From positions 1 to 64,000 of the forward strand of contig JAHDES010000003.1 in NCBI GenBank assembly GCA_020628645.1: DNA of 64,000 nucleotides. The letters are read 5' to 3'. Below the pieces are notes generated by a model. It saw only the letters and a list, made by a program, of their open reading frames with translations, was not told the DNA's origin and did no database searches. This stretch comes from Saprospiraceae bacterium (GTDB lineage Bacteria > Bacteroidota > Bacteroidia > Chitinophagales > Saprospiraceae). Below, in pieces: positions 1 to 7,950 of this stretch; the stretch's first letter is position 1, and each line of letters starts with the position of its first letter. The translations under genes were made by a program, and so were the position numbers.

Positions 1-104
1 ACAATTTTATGGAGCATCTTTTTATTACCACTTACTTTTCCTAAATTTATAGCGAAAGAATCTTTACTGATTTGAGAATATTTCACATTTAAATTAAGAT
101 AAAA
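1..104. other. Left-edge non-coding stretch
   Basis: A+T-rich leader of the first gene. I see no reading frame, no convincing TANNTTTG box and no hairpin. The promoter of the GMC operon may lie here or to the left of the window. Confidence 0.4.
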
Positions 105-1817
105 ATGCCATTATTTGACGAGAATAGTCCCATGGAGTACGACGCTATCGTAGTAGGAACAGGTATAAGTGGTGGCTGGGCAGCCAAAGAACTTTGTGAG
201 AAAGGCTTAAAAACACTTGTTTTAGAAAGAGGACGTAATGTAACTCACATAAAGGATTATACTACAATGAATGATGACCCATGGGATTTACCCAATAATG
301 ATCGTCCTTCAAATGAAATGCTAAAAGATTATGAAAAACAAAAAAGGACAGGGTATACTGTTCGTCCCAGCCATGTTCACTGGTTTGTTAAAGATTCTGA
401 ACATCCATATGATGAAGTAGAAGGTACGCGTTTTGATTGGATGCGCGGTTATCATGTGGGAGGACGATCTATCGTTTGGGGTCGACAAAGTTATCGCTGG
501 TCAGATATTGCGTTTGACTCAAATGCCAAAGAAGGCATTGCAGTTGATTGGCCGATTCGATACAAAGATATTAAACCATGGTATGATTATGTTGAAAGAT
601 TTGCAGGGATTAGTGGTCAAAAAGAAGGTCTTCCTCAATTGCCAGATGGAGAATTTTTACCTCCAATGGATTTAAACTGTGTAGAAGAAAAACTTCGCGA
701 TAGTATTAAATCAAGTTTTCCAGAACGCACTTTGACTATTGGTCGTACCGCTCACATTACAAAAGGGAATATTGGTACTCGAGGAATGTGTCAATCCCGT
801 AATCGTTGCATGCGAGGGTGTCCGTATGGGGCATATTTTAGTAGTAACGCCTCTACGCTTCCTGCAGCTGAAGCAACAGGAAATATGACACTTCGACCCG
901 ATTCTATCGTACATGAATTAATTTATGATGAGGAAAAAGGTAAAGTAACTGGTGTACGAGTCATTGATCGAACTTCAAAGAAAACCTATGAATTTAGATC
1001 CAAAATTATCTTTTTGAATGCTTCGGCTATTGCATCTACATGGATTTTGATGAATTCTAAATCGAAGCGTTTTCCAAATGGTATAGGGGCGAGTAGTGAG
1101 CAATTAGGACATAATATTATGGATCATCACTTCCGTGTAAGTGCTTATGCATCTGTAGAGGGTTTTGAAGATAAGTATTTCAAGGGTCGTCGTCCGAATG
1201 GTTTTTATATTCCTCGTTTTAGAAATATTAGTGCTGCTACTAAGCAGAAAGATTTTGTGCGCGGTTATGGCTTTCAAGGAGGAGCAAGTCGTTCTAACTG
1301 GATGCGAGGAGTAGCCGAACTTCGTTTTGGTGCAGATTTTAAAGATGAGTTATATAAACCTGGAGGATGGAGTATTGGAATGACCGCATTTGGAGAAATT
1401 CTTCCTTATCATGATAATAAAATGATGTTGAATTATGATAAGCTTGATCAATGGGGCTTGCCAACGATAACTTTCCAAACAGAGATAAAAGAAAATGAAA
1501 TTGCCATGCGTAAAGATATGGCAATTACAGGAGCGGAAATGTTGGAGGCTGCTGGTTTTAAAGATGTTAAAGCAACCGATCGAGGATATGGAGTAGGTTT
1601 AGGAATTCATGAAATGGGTACTGCGCGTATGGGAAATAATCCCAAAACATCTGTTTTAAATAAATGGAATCAAGTTCACGAGGCTAAAAATGTATTTGTA
1701 ACAGATGGTGCTTGTATGACCTCTGCTGCTTGTGTAAATCCTTCTTTAACATATATGGCATTGACTGCACGAGCTGCAGATTATGCTGTAAAAGAATTAA
1801 ACCGTCAAAATCTGTAA
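105..1817 (+). CDS. GMC family FAD-dependent sugar/alcohol dehydrogenase, large subunit
   Basis: Flavoprotein dehydrogenase that probably oxidises a sugar or alcohol outside the cytoplasm. The Rossmann dinucleotide motif GTGISGG is at residues 18-24. The C-terminal GMC domain carries the HEMGTARMG block (His502) and the CVNPSLT block (Asn545), which fit the family's catalytic His/Asn pair. Cysteines 229, 235 and 239 (spacing 6 and 4) match the cluster that holds a 3Fe-4S centre in the catalytic subunit of bacterial FAD-glucose dehydrogenases, so the enzyme may pass electrons on rather than use oxygen. No signal peptide of its own is visible, and export with the next gene's Tat-like partner is likely. 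The next gene starts three bases after the stop. A second ATG at codon 10 is an equally possible start. The substrate cannot be read from the sequence. Confidence 0.88.
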   Translation: MPLFDENSPMEYDAIVVGTGISGGWAAKELCEKGLKTLVLERGRNVTHIKDYTTMNDDPWDLPNNDRPSNEMLKDYEKQKRTGYTVRPSHVHWFVKDSEHPYDEVEGTRFDWMRGYHVGGRSIVWGRQSYRWSDIAFDSNAKEGIAVDWPIRYKDIKPWYDYVERFAGISGQKEGLPQLPDGEFLPPMDLNCVEEKLRDSIKSSFPERTLTIGRTAHITKGNIGTRGMCQSRNRCMRGCPYGAYFSSNASTLPAAEATGNMTLRPDSIVHELIYDEEKGKVTGVRVIDRTSKKTYEFRSKIIFLNASAIASTWILMNSKSKRFPNGIGASSEQLGHNIMDHHFRVSAYASVEGFEDKYFKGRRPNGFYIPRFRNISAATKQKDFVRGYGFQGGASRSNWMRGVAELRFGADFKDELYKPGGWSIGMTAFGEILPYHDNKMMLNYDKLDQWGLPTITFQTEIKENEIAMRKDMAITGAEMLEAAGFKDVKATDRGYGVGLGIHEMGTARMGNNPKTSVLNKWNQVHEAKNVFVTDGACMTSAACVNPSLTYMALTARAADYAVKELNRQNL

Positions 1818-1820
1818 ATT

Positions 1821-2465
1821 ATGAATCGTAGAAATGCTATAAAAAATATTGGAATCGGTACAGGCTTGGTGGTTAGTGCAGGAGCTTTAACAACTCTGTT
1901 TTCTTCTTGCGAGACAGAAGCTGCCGTTGCTGCTCCTGATTGGACACCTACCTTTTTATCAAATACAGATTCTCATTTATTGGATGAATTAAGTGATATT
2001 TTATTACCTAAAACGGATACCCCAGGTGCTAAAGAAGCGAAAGTAGTGCGTTATATGGATCAAATATTAACTAATATTTATAAAAAAGAAGAACAGGAAG
2101 CTTTTAAACTGGGTTTAACTGGCTTTAAAAATCGCTTATCTAAAGATGGAACTAGCACTGAAAAGGCAAATCGAGATCAACTCACTAGTTTTTTAACTAA
2201 AAATATGAGTAACCTTTCTGATGAAGAGTATACTAAAATAGGTAAAATGCTTCAAGGAGAAGTTCCTGATCCTAAAGCTGAAGGAGCAGCAGATCAAGAT
2301 TATTATTTCTATAACTTTATGTATGCCTTGAGAGATTTATCTATTGCGGGTTACTTTGGTAGTGAACTCATCGGCGAAAATCATCTGGCTTATCTGCCCG
2401 TACCAGGACCTTATGAAGGATGCGTTCCTTTAAGTGAGTCAGGAGGGGTGGCATGGTCATTATGA
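1821..2465 (+). CDS. Gluconate 2-dehydrogenase subunit 3 family protein (GMC partner)
   Basis: Small subunit that accompanies membrane-bound GMC dehydrogenases and helps them fold and leave the cytoplasm. The 214-residue protein opens with a twin-arginine-like leader (NRRNAIKNIGIG) and a hydrophobic stretch ending at FSSC near residue 30, so it may be both Tat-exported and lipid-anchored. The body (LLDELSDILLPKTDTPGAKEA, then a helical region) is typical of this family. It sits three bases behind the dehydrogenase, as in glucose and gluconate dehydrogenase operons. No cytochrome c third subunit follows, so the electron acceptor is encoded elsewhere or is different. Confidence 0.85.
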   Translation: MNRRNAIKNIGIGTGLVVSAGALTTLFSSCETEAAVAAPDWTPTFLSNTDSHLLDELSDILLPKTDTPGAKEAKVVRYMDQILTNIYKKEEQEAFKLGLTGFKNRLSKDGTSTEKANRDQLTSFLTKNMSNLSDEEYTKIGKMLQGEVPDPKAEGAADQDYYFYNFMYALRDLSIAGYFGSELIGENHLAYLPVPGPYEGCVPLSESGGVAWSL

Positions 2466-2499
2466 TAATTGATTTAAAAGCTATTCAAATAGATAGGAT

Positions 2500-3221
2500 T
2501 TGAAAGACGATATTTATTCAAAAGATTTTGTCGAAAATCTATTTAATAGAATGTCTAAAACCTATGGAACAGTAAATTATCTTTCCTCTTTTGGTTTTAC
2601 AGAACCTTGGAGAAAACAATGTATTCAAGAAATTAACTGGCAAAAAGGGGGGCGCGGCTATGACTTAATGTCTGGTATGGGAGAAACTTGGGGAATCATT
2701 CAACAACAAAAAGCACTACATTTAATTGGCTTGGATATATCACCTGAAATGAATGCCAGAGCTCGTACTAAAATTAAGGAACATCCACATTGGAATATCC
2801 ACATTGGAATATCCAACTTTTAGAAGAAGACGTTCTAAATAATTCTATTATTTCGTCCCATGCAGACTTTGTGGTTTCTGCTTTTGGATTAAAAACTTTT
2901 TCTACTGCTCAATTGGAAAAATTGGCTTTTGAAATCAATAGAATTTTAAAACCAAATGGACAATTCGCATTCATTGAAATTTCAGAACCAAAGTGGTTAC
3001 TTTTGCGATTACTATTTATGTTTTATTTAAATTGGATTATCCCTATTATCGGTAAATTATTTATGGGTAATTCTATGGACTATAAAATGCTAGGTGTTTA
3101 TTGTTCTAAATTTAAAAATTGTGAAAAATTTTCTACCCAACTTAAAGCGAATGGCTTAGAAGTACGTTACAAAAAATATTTCTTTGGCTGTGCCACAGGT
3201 GTTATGGGATACAAAAAATAG
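2500..3221 (+). pseudogene. UbiE/MenG-like class I SAM methyltransferase, frameshifted
   Basis: Two overlapping frames together make one methyltransferase. The first part (TTG start at 2500, stop at 2823) has the N-terminal MSKTYGTVNYLSSFG region and an SAM-site-like DLMSGMGETWG, followed by LIGLDIS. The second part, from about 2813 to 3221, continues with LEEDVLN, ADFVVSAFGLK and a C-terminal region ending in a final lysine pair. The break is an exact 14-bp tandem duplication at 2785-2812. Removing one copy restores HPHWNIQLLEED and gives a continuous 235-residue protein. The resemblance is to UbiE/MenG-type quinone C-methyltransferases, but the substrate is unknown. The rest of the frame shows no decay, so the break is recent, phase-variable or a sequencing artefact. 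Confidence 0.8.
2783..2815 (+). repeat. 14-bp tandem duplication causing the frameshift
   Basis: The unit CCACATTGGAATAT occurs twice with no gap (2785-2798 and 2799-2812). Two matching bases before and three after extend the period-14 tract to 2783-2815. Fourteen is not a multiple of three, so the extra copy shifts the methyltransferase frame. Confidence 0.95.
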
Positions 3222-3245
3222 AACTAGTTTTAAGACTTTATCAAA

Positions 3246-4118
3246 ATGAAACGAAGAACCTTTGTACAAAATTCTCTTGCTATATCTGCCGCTACTTTAG
3301 TTAGTACAACTACAGCATGTGCCAAATCGAATAAAAAATCTCATGAAACTGGACTCAAGGGTAATATCCAACATTCTGTTAGTCGGTGGTGTTACGGTAA
3401 ATATTCTTTAGAAGAGTTGCTTCCTATTATGAAAAGTATGGGTATGCATGCTCTAGATTTAGCAGGACCAGATGATTGGCCAACCTTAAAAAAACATGAA
3501 GTTGACTGTTCAATGTGTAATGGGGCAGAAATTAATTTAATAGATGGATGGAATGATACCCAATTTCATGAACAATTAATTAAACAATATACTGAGATGA
3601 TCCCCAAAGTTGCAGAAGCAGGTTATAAAAACTTGATCTGTTTTAGTGGAAATCGAAGGGGAATGACGGATGAAGTAGGATTAAAAAATTGTGTTAATGG
3701 TTTAAGTAAAATCATGCCTTTAGCAGAAAAAAATGGCGTAATTATAATTATGGAATTATTTAATTCTAAAATTGATCATCCAGATTACATGTGTGATAAT
3801 ACGCCTTGGGGAATTCAATTGTGTGATGCCTTGGGTTCTGAAAATTTCAAATTACTATACGATATTTATCATATGCAAATAAGTGAAGGAGACATTATTC
3901 GCACCATCCAAGATTTTCATCCTTATTTTGCACATTATCATACAGCAGGTGTCCCTGGTAGAAATGAAATTAATGATACGCAAGAATTGAATTACCCTGC
4001 TATTATGAAAACGATAGTCAAAACTGGTTTTAAAGGGTATGTTGCACAAGAATTTGTCCCTACCTATGAAGATCCTATTGAATCGTTACGTGAAGCTATA
4101 AAAATTTGTGATGTATAA
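3246..4118 (+). CDS. Exported TIM-barrel isomerase-like protein (hydroxypyruvate isomerase family)
   Basis: Sugar-isomerase-type TIM barrel of 290 residues. The leader MKRRTFVQNSLAIS is Tat-like, and a cysteine at residue 25 (TTTAC) could be a lipid anchor. The barrel shows the metal-site pattern of the xylose-isomerase-like superfamily: a glutamate in IIIMELFNS, an aspartate and histidine in LLYDIYHMQ, a histidine in YFAHYHTAGVPGRNE and a final glutamate in YVAQEFVPT. This fits the hydroxypyruvate isomerase (Hyi) subgroup, which has periplasmic relatives in many Bacteroidota. It lies behind the broken methyltransferase and converges with the next gene four bases away. The substrate is probably a keto-sugar or related carbohydrate, but the sequence does not decide this. 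Confidence 0.82.
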   Translation: MKRRTFVQNSLAISAATLVSTTTACAKSNKKSHETGLKGNIQHSVSRWCYGKYSLEELLPIMKSMGMHALDLAGPDDWPTLKKHEVDCSMCNGAEINLIDGWNDTQFHEQLIKQYTEMIPKVAEAGYKNLICFSGNRRGMTDEVGLKNCVNGLSKIMPLAEKNGVIIIMELFNSKIDHPDYMCDNTPWGIQLCDALGSENFKLLYDIYHMQISEGDIIRTIQDFHPYFAHYHTAGVPGRNEINDTQELNYPAIMKTIVKTGFKGYVAQEFVPTYEDPIESLREAIKICDV

Positions 4119-4121
4119 AAT

Positions 4122-5216
4122 CTACAAGAACCGCTGATAAGCCTTAAAAAGGCGTTCTGGCAATTCGTCTTTGCAGGCTGCCAAATAATCTTGATACGAG
4201 CAAGGCAATAAGCGATGTCGTTCATGTTTCTTTTTTGTTTTTACTGGAATTTGCATCCACCAACGACCACTCTTTTGGCTTTTCCAAAAAGTAAGTTGAT
4301 GCTCATATTTTTTGATATTAATAATATATTCTACCATGTCTTCCGTAGAAACTGGAAAGTCATTTTTTCGATGATATACCCCCTCTATAAAATACCACAC
4401 TAATTGAGCAATTAATTGTGCCGTTTGTTGCTGAAGATCATTTTTAAGATCATACCCATAAAATCCTATAGAGCCTAATTTATCGCTCATACCTGCATAC
4501 CAACTAATTTGGCAAGCTTCTTCTGCTAAAAGCCCATTCGGATTTGGACGAGATTGTGCCATCGCTTCTGCAAATCGAATAGCAGATAGATTAAACGCCA
4601 ATAAATCTGCATCACGTATAATTGGTTCTACCTCCTCCATATTAGCTCGAACTTGTCCAAGTCGAACTAAATCATAATGCCTATTTTTAAAATACTTGTA
4701 TACTGCTGGAGAATTGAAAAGAGATTGATAAGCAATAGCACCTAAATGAAATAATTTACGCGATTGTATGATTTCATTGAGATAATTTTGTTCGTTTTCA
4801 AAATTTAAATCAAAAGCGATTCGATCATCTACCACAACAAGATTCGTCAATTGCTTTTTAGCATAATGAGCTTGATATTGTGCTTTTATAAGATCTGTAT
4901 TTGCTCCTAGAAGAATGGGAATGATATTTCCGTCAAGTAATTCTTTTAAAATAGCTGTAATAAAAGGAACTGAATTATTTCTGGCATTTCCTAAATCTAC
5001 AATTTTCAAATTGCCAAAATGATGAAATAAAGAATAAAGATGTTTTCTAATTTGATTAGCACAATCACCATTCACTCCTAACAAAGCAATTCTACAATTG
5101 GATAAGCTATCATTTTGAGGAGAATAAACTGTTATATGATGACCAAGTACAACATCACCTGTTCGATCAAATGCTATTTTTTCTAAAGAAATAGGAGATA
5201 ACCAATTTTCAAGCAT
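4122..5216 (-). CDS. Arginase/formimidoylglutamase-fold protein lacking metal ligands
   Basis: The 364-residue protein follows the order of the ureohydrolase fold but has lost its chemistry. Where arginases have GGxH it reads LLGANTDL; where they have DAHxD it reads VVDDRIAFDL; and where they have SxDxD it reads AFNLSAIRF. Most of the manganese ligands are therefore gone. The conserved GLLAEEACQISWYAG segment remains, as does a C-terminal extension with WWMQIP. Bacteroidota genomes carry a subgroup of such arginase-like proteins, usually annotated as formimidoylglutamase. I infer a binding or structural role rather than hydrolysis. The ATG at 5216 fits the start of the conserved N-terminus. 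The promoter region carries a perfect palindrome. Confidence 0.72.
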   Translation of the reverse strand: MLENWLSPISLEKIAFDRTGDVVLGHHITVYSPQNDSLSNCRIALLGVNGDCANQIRKHLYSLFHHFGNLKIVDLGNARNNSVPFITAILKELLDGNIIPILLGANTDLIKAQYQAHYAKKQLTNLVVVDDRIAFDLNFENEQNYLNEIIQSRKLFHLGAIAYQSLFNSPAVYKYFKNRHYDLVRLGQVRANMEEVEPIIRDADLLAFNLSAIRFAEAMAQSRPNPNGLLAEEACQISWYAGMSDKLGSIGFYGYDLKNDLQQQTAQLIAQLVWYFIEGVYHRKNDFPVSTEDMVEYIINIKKYEHQLTFWKSQKSGRWWMQIPVKTKKKHERHRLLPCSYQDYLAACKDELPERLFKAYQRFL

Positions 5217-5231
5217 ATTTTATAAAAGTGG

Positions 5232-5249
5232 CTTTTTTGATCAAAAAAG
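5232..5249. promoter_or_regulatory. 18-bp perfect palindrome upstream of the arginase-like gene
   Basis: CTTTTTTGA followed by TCAAAAAAG is a gapless perfect palindrome lying 16 bp before the start codon of the minus-strand gene. It lies just downstream, on the minus strand, of a possible -7 box, so it could be an operator over the start site or a 5' stem. Low base complexity lowers confidence. Confidence 0.35.
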
Positions 5250-5255
5250 AAAGCA

Positions 5256-5263
5256 CAAACATA
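5256..5263 (-). promoter_or_regulatory. Possible Bacteroidota -7 box for the arginase-like gene
   Basis: The minus strand reads TATGTTTG, an exact match to TANNTTTG, about 40 bp upstream of the start codon. No TTG lies at the usual 17-23 nt further upstream, so this is only a half-supported promoter. Confidence 0.3.
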
Positions 5264-5705
5264 ACTTTAATTGAAAGCAATACCTAAGTTCAGAAAAAAA
5301 TCTTTATATTTGATAACCAGAAACTAACGAAACTTGTGATTAAATAAAATTTATATATGTGAAAAATATTTGTAACTTTTATTTAAAACTCAAGTCAAAA
5401 GGTGTAGCATACTTATTGAGGAAAGAGACTTATTATTAATCCAATCTCTTTATTTCTCTCGTAGATACATATCAAGAAGAAGAAGTATTCACAACAACCA
5501 AACAGTGTCAATTAAATTGACGTTTTATTGATGCTATTTGAAACATGTTGATTAAACTCTAGTTTATATCTGATAAAATGTAAGACTAAGATACGAGTTC
5601 CCATAATCCCACATGTTCATTTATCATTACAAATGTATTATTGTTATAATCTATTGATTGCTAGACAAAAGATAAGCGGGCTTATACAAAAAAAGTATAA
5701 AATTA

Positions 5706-5737
5706 TTGCCCTAAATTAAATAAAAAGAATACATTTG
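5706..5737 (+). promoter_or_regulatory. Predicted promoter of the OmpA-type gene
   Basis: TACATTTG at 5730-5737 matches the Bacteroidota -7 consensus TANNTTTG. A TTG at 5706-5708 lies 21 nt upstream, within the 17-23 nt spacing reported for this phylum. It leaves an untranslated leader of roughly 75 nt before the ATG at 5819. Confidence 0.45.
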
Positions 5738-5818
5738 TACTTTGTCGTAAAATATATTATAGAATAATATTATATTAGAATTCGAATTACCTATTTATTA
5801 ATTTCAAAGTAAAACCCT

Positions 5819-7330
5819 ATGACAAGGAAAGTATCAGTTCTACTAGCATTGCTAATCGGACTATTTGCATACGCTCAAGCTCAGGATGATAACAGCCTGA
5901 AAATAACCTCAAAACCAGACGATATGTGGGAAGTGGGTATACACCTTGGCCACAACTTCCTATCTGGTGATGTTGACTGGAATTCCAATTTCGGTGTTGG
6001 ACTTCACTTACGTAAATCAATAGATTATGTGTTTTCTATCCGTTTAGATGCAGGATATTATGCTATGGGAGGAGAAGAAGATGAAAACAGAAGACCTGCA
6101 GATGCAGCAGTTTATGGATTTGCTTCTAACTGGATGCCAGACTATTCAGCTTCAGCTTTGGCTGGTGATATCAATGCTGTAATTAGCCTCAATCAAATGA
6201 AAGTTGGACGTACTGGGAAAATCAACCCCTATGTATTTCTTGGTGCAGGTTTAGCATCTTTAAACTCTACCGTTACTGACGGAACACGTGAAGTGGATGT
6301 ATTTAGTGATCGCTTCGATGACAACTGGAATATTTCTACATATCTTGATGGTGGTGCTGGTATTGGTTTTAAAATAGCGGATAAAATCAGTTTATCTATT
6401 GAGCACAAAGTTACTCGTTTCTTAGGTCGTAGAGATGACTTAGTAGATGGTGTAGAATTTAGAGGTTTCAATAGTATTACTTCAGAAGCCGATTTAATGA
6501 ACTACACGAATGTTCGTCTTGGAATTGCTCTTGGAGATTCTAATGAAAAATCTGCTCCATTATGGTGGGCTAGTCCGCTTGATTTAATGGTAGAAGATTT
6601 AGCTGAAGTAAAAGCTCGACCAAAATTAGATTTAACAGATACAGATGGTGACGGCATCATTGATATGATCGATCAAGAAGTAAACTCTCCAGGTACTCCA
6701 GTAGATACAAGAGGTGTTTCTTTAGATAGTGATGGTGATGGAATTGCCGACTATAAAGATAAAGAGCCATATTCTCCTCCAGGATATAAAATTGATTCTG
6801 AAGGTGTAGCTCAAATACCTGAGCCAGATTTATTAGATGAAGGTGATGTAAATCGTATTGTAGATGCTAAAATTGCTGCAATAGATATTCCACAACCACA
6901 GCCTCTTGACTGGTTCTTACCAATGATTAATTTTGATAATAATAGCTATGCTGTTAAAAATTCTGAGTATTCAAAATTACATCAAGTAGCTACTGTTTTG
7001 AAAAACAACCCTTCTGTACGTGTATTAGTAAAAGGATATACAGATAAAACCGCAGGAAACTGTTATAATGATTTATTATCTTATAATAGAGCTCAAGCCG
7101 CAATTGATTACCTAGTAAGTAAGTATGGTGCTGACCGTAGCCGCTTAGTATTAAACTGGGGTGGTGAAAATGATACTCTTGTACCTACAAATGGTAAAAG
7201 CTTAATCAATCGTCGTGTTGAATTTAGTGTAGCACAAGGTGAATCAGAAATGGGTCGTCCAGATTGTGGTGTTAATAAAGCAGGACGTGGTGGTTCTAGC
7301 TACTCTGGAAATAAAGAAGCAGGTTATTAA
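5819..7330 (+). CDS. OmpA-family outer membrane protein with TSP3-like repeats
   Basis: Outer membrane protein that probably ties the outer membrane to peptidoglycan. A clean signal peptide (about residues 1-21, ending AQAQ) is followed by an eight-strand-type beta barrel to about residue 240. Calcium-binding thrombospondin type 3-like repeats (DTDGDGIIDMIDQ, DSDGDGIADYKDKEP) lie at about 274-325. An OmpA C-terminal domain covers about 370-485, where the aspartate in KGYTDKTAG and the arginine in LINRRVEF are the expected diaminopimelate contacts. Length (503) and layout are typical of the abundant Bacteroidota OmpA/TSP3 porins. It stands alone behind its own promoter and ends at a long bidirectional terminator, which suggests strong independent expression. 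Confidence 0.92.
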   Translation: MTRKVSVLLALLIGLFAYAQAQDDNSLKITSKPDDMWEVGIHLGHNFLSGDVDWNSNFGVGLHLRKSIDYVFSIRLDAGYYAMGGEEDENRRPADAAVYGFASNWMPDYSASALAGDINAVISLNQMKVGRTGKINPYVFLGAGLASLNSTVTDGTREVDVFSDRFDDNWNISTYLDGGAGIGFKIADKISLSIEHKVTRFLGRRDDLVDGVEFRGFNSITSEADLMNYTNVRLGIALGDSNEKSAPLWWASPLDLMVEDLAEVKARPKLDLTDTDGDGIIDMIDQEVNSPGTPVDTRGVSLDSDGDGIADYKDKEPYSPPGYKIDSEGVAQIPEPDLLDEGDVNRIVDAKIAAIDIPQPQPLDWFLPMINFDNNSYAVKNSEYSKLHQVATVLKNNPSVRVLVKGYTDKTAGNCYNDLLSYNRAQAAIDYLVSKYGADRSRLVLNWGGENDTLVPTNGKSLINRRVEFSVAQGESEMGRPDCGVNKAGRGGSSYSGNKEAGY

Positions 7331-7347
7331 TCAATAATCTTCTTTAA

Positions 7348-7395
7348 AAAATAAAAAGAGGATGTCGATTTAAATCGACATCCTCTTTTTATTTT
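7348..7395. terminator. Bidirectional terminator with 24-bp perfect arms
   Basis: A gapless palindrome centred between 7371 and 7372 pairs 24 bases on each side. The core AGGATGTCGATTT is flanked by A and T runs, so either strand gives a stem followed by U-rich RNA. It separates the converging OmpA-type and crtZ genes. Confidence 0.9.
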
Positions 7396-7407
7396 AGCAA
7401 AACTCTT

Positions 7408-7950
7408 CTAAGAATTAACGCTCTTCCAATCTTTTCTCTTCTTATAATATTTACGGTTTACAACTAATAAACCAAAAGATTCACAATCTTCTTTTGTTTG
7501 TTTAGCATGATGATCACCATGAGCTCGCAAAATAGCACGTGAGTATTTACTATCTAATTGGCGAAACCATTTGAATCGTTGATGGATATAAACATCATGA
7601 ATTAAAAAATAAATTAATCCATAAATAGAAATACCTACTCCTATGAAAAAAAGCCAGAAATGAGGAGTTGCAGAACCTATGATGTAACAAGTTGCACTAG
7701 GGATTGCAAACACTAAAAAGAAAAGGTCATTTTTCTCAAAAAAGCCATCTTTTTCATGATGGGGCTGATGATGATCTGCATGCCACGACCATAAAAAACC
7801 ATGCATGATATATTTATGAGCAAACCACGCTATAAATTCCATCCCTACTACTGCCGAGAGTGTGATAAACGTATAATAAAGAAATGAATGCACAAGAAAA
7901 TAATGTTTAGTTTGTTTAAAAACAGTTGCTTTTCTAATTAGAGATTCCAA
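7408..7950 (-). CDS. crtZ: Beta-carotene 3-hydroxylase (CrtZ-type)
   Basis: Membrane di-iron hydroxylase that adds 3-hydroxyl groups to carotenoid rings, giving zeaxanthin-type pigments. The 180-residue protein has the full set of histidine boxes: H45KYIMH50, HADHH at about 57-61, HDVYIHQRF and HGDHH, with hydrophobic helices between them. Length matches bacterial CrtZ. It overlaps the end of the upstream carotenoid gene by 17 bp, so the two are co-transcribed. No crtB, crtI or crtY is present in the window, so the rest of the pathway is elsewhere. Confidence 0.87.
   Translation of the reverse strand: MESLIRKATVFKQTKHYFLVHSFLYYTFITLSAVVGMEFIAWFAHKYIMHGFLWSWHADHHQPHHEKDGFFEKNDLFFLVFAIPSATCYIIGSATPHFWLFFIGVGISIYGLIYFLIHDVYIHQRFKWFRQLDSKYSRAILRAHGDHHAKQTKEDCESFGLLVVNRKYYKKRKDWKSVNS

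Larger units (their letters stand above)
5217..5818. other. Long divergent intergenic region
   Basis: About 600 bp between two divergent genes, very A+T-rich. It holds the palindrome and box near 5232-5263 and a second TANNTTTG match (TATATTTG, 5305-5312, plus strand). Near the OmpA-type gene it holds a box with a -33 partner at 5706-5737. I see no coding frame and no tRNA. Confidence 0.5.

Noticed and set aside
2790-3221. Separate small methyltransferase gene
   Set aside because: It starts inside the duplication and lacks the SAM-binding half. It is the second part of the broken gene.
5640-5700. Short AT repeats as a CRISPR-like or origin-like element
   Set aside because: No regular spacing and no DnaA-box cluster; ordinary A+T-rich intergenic DNA.
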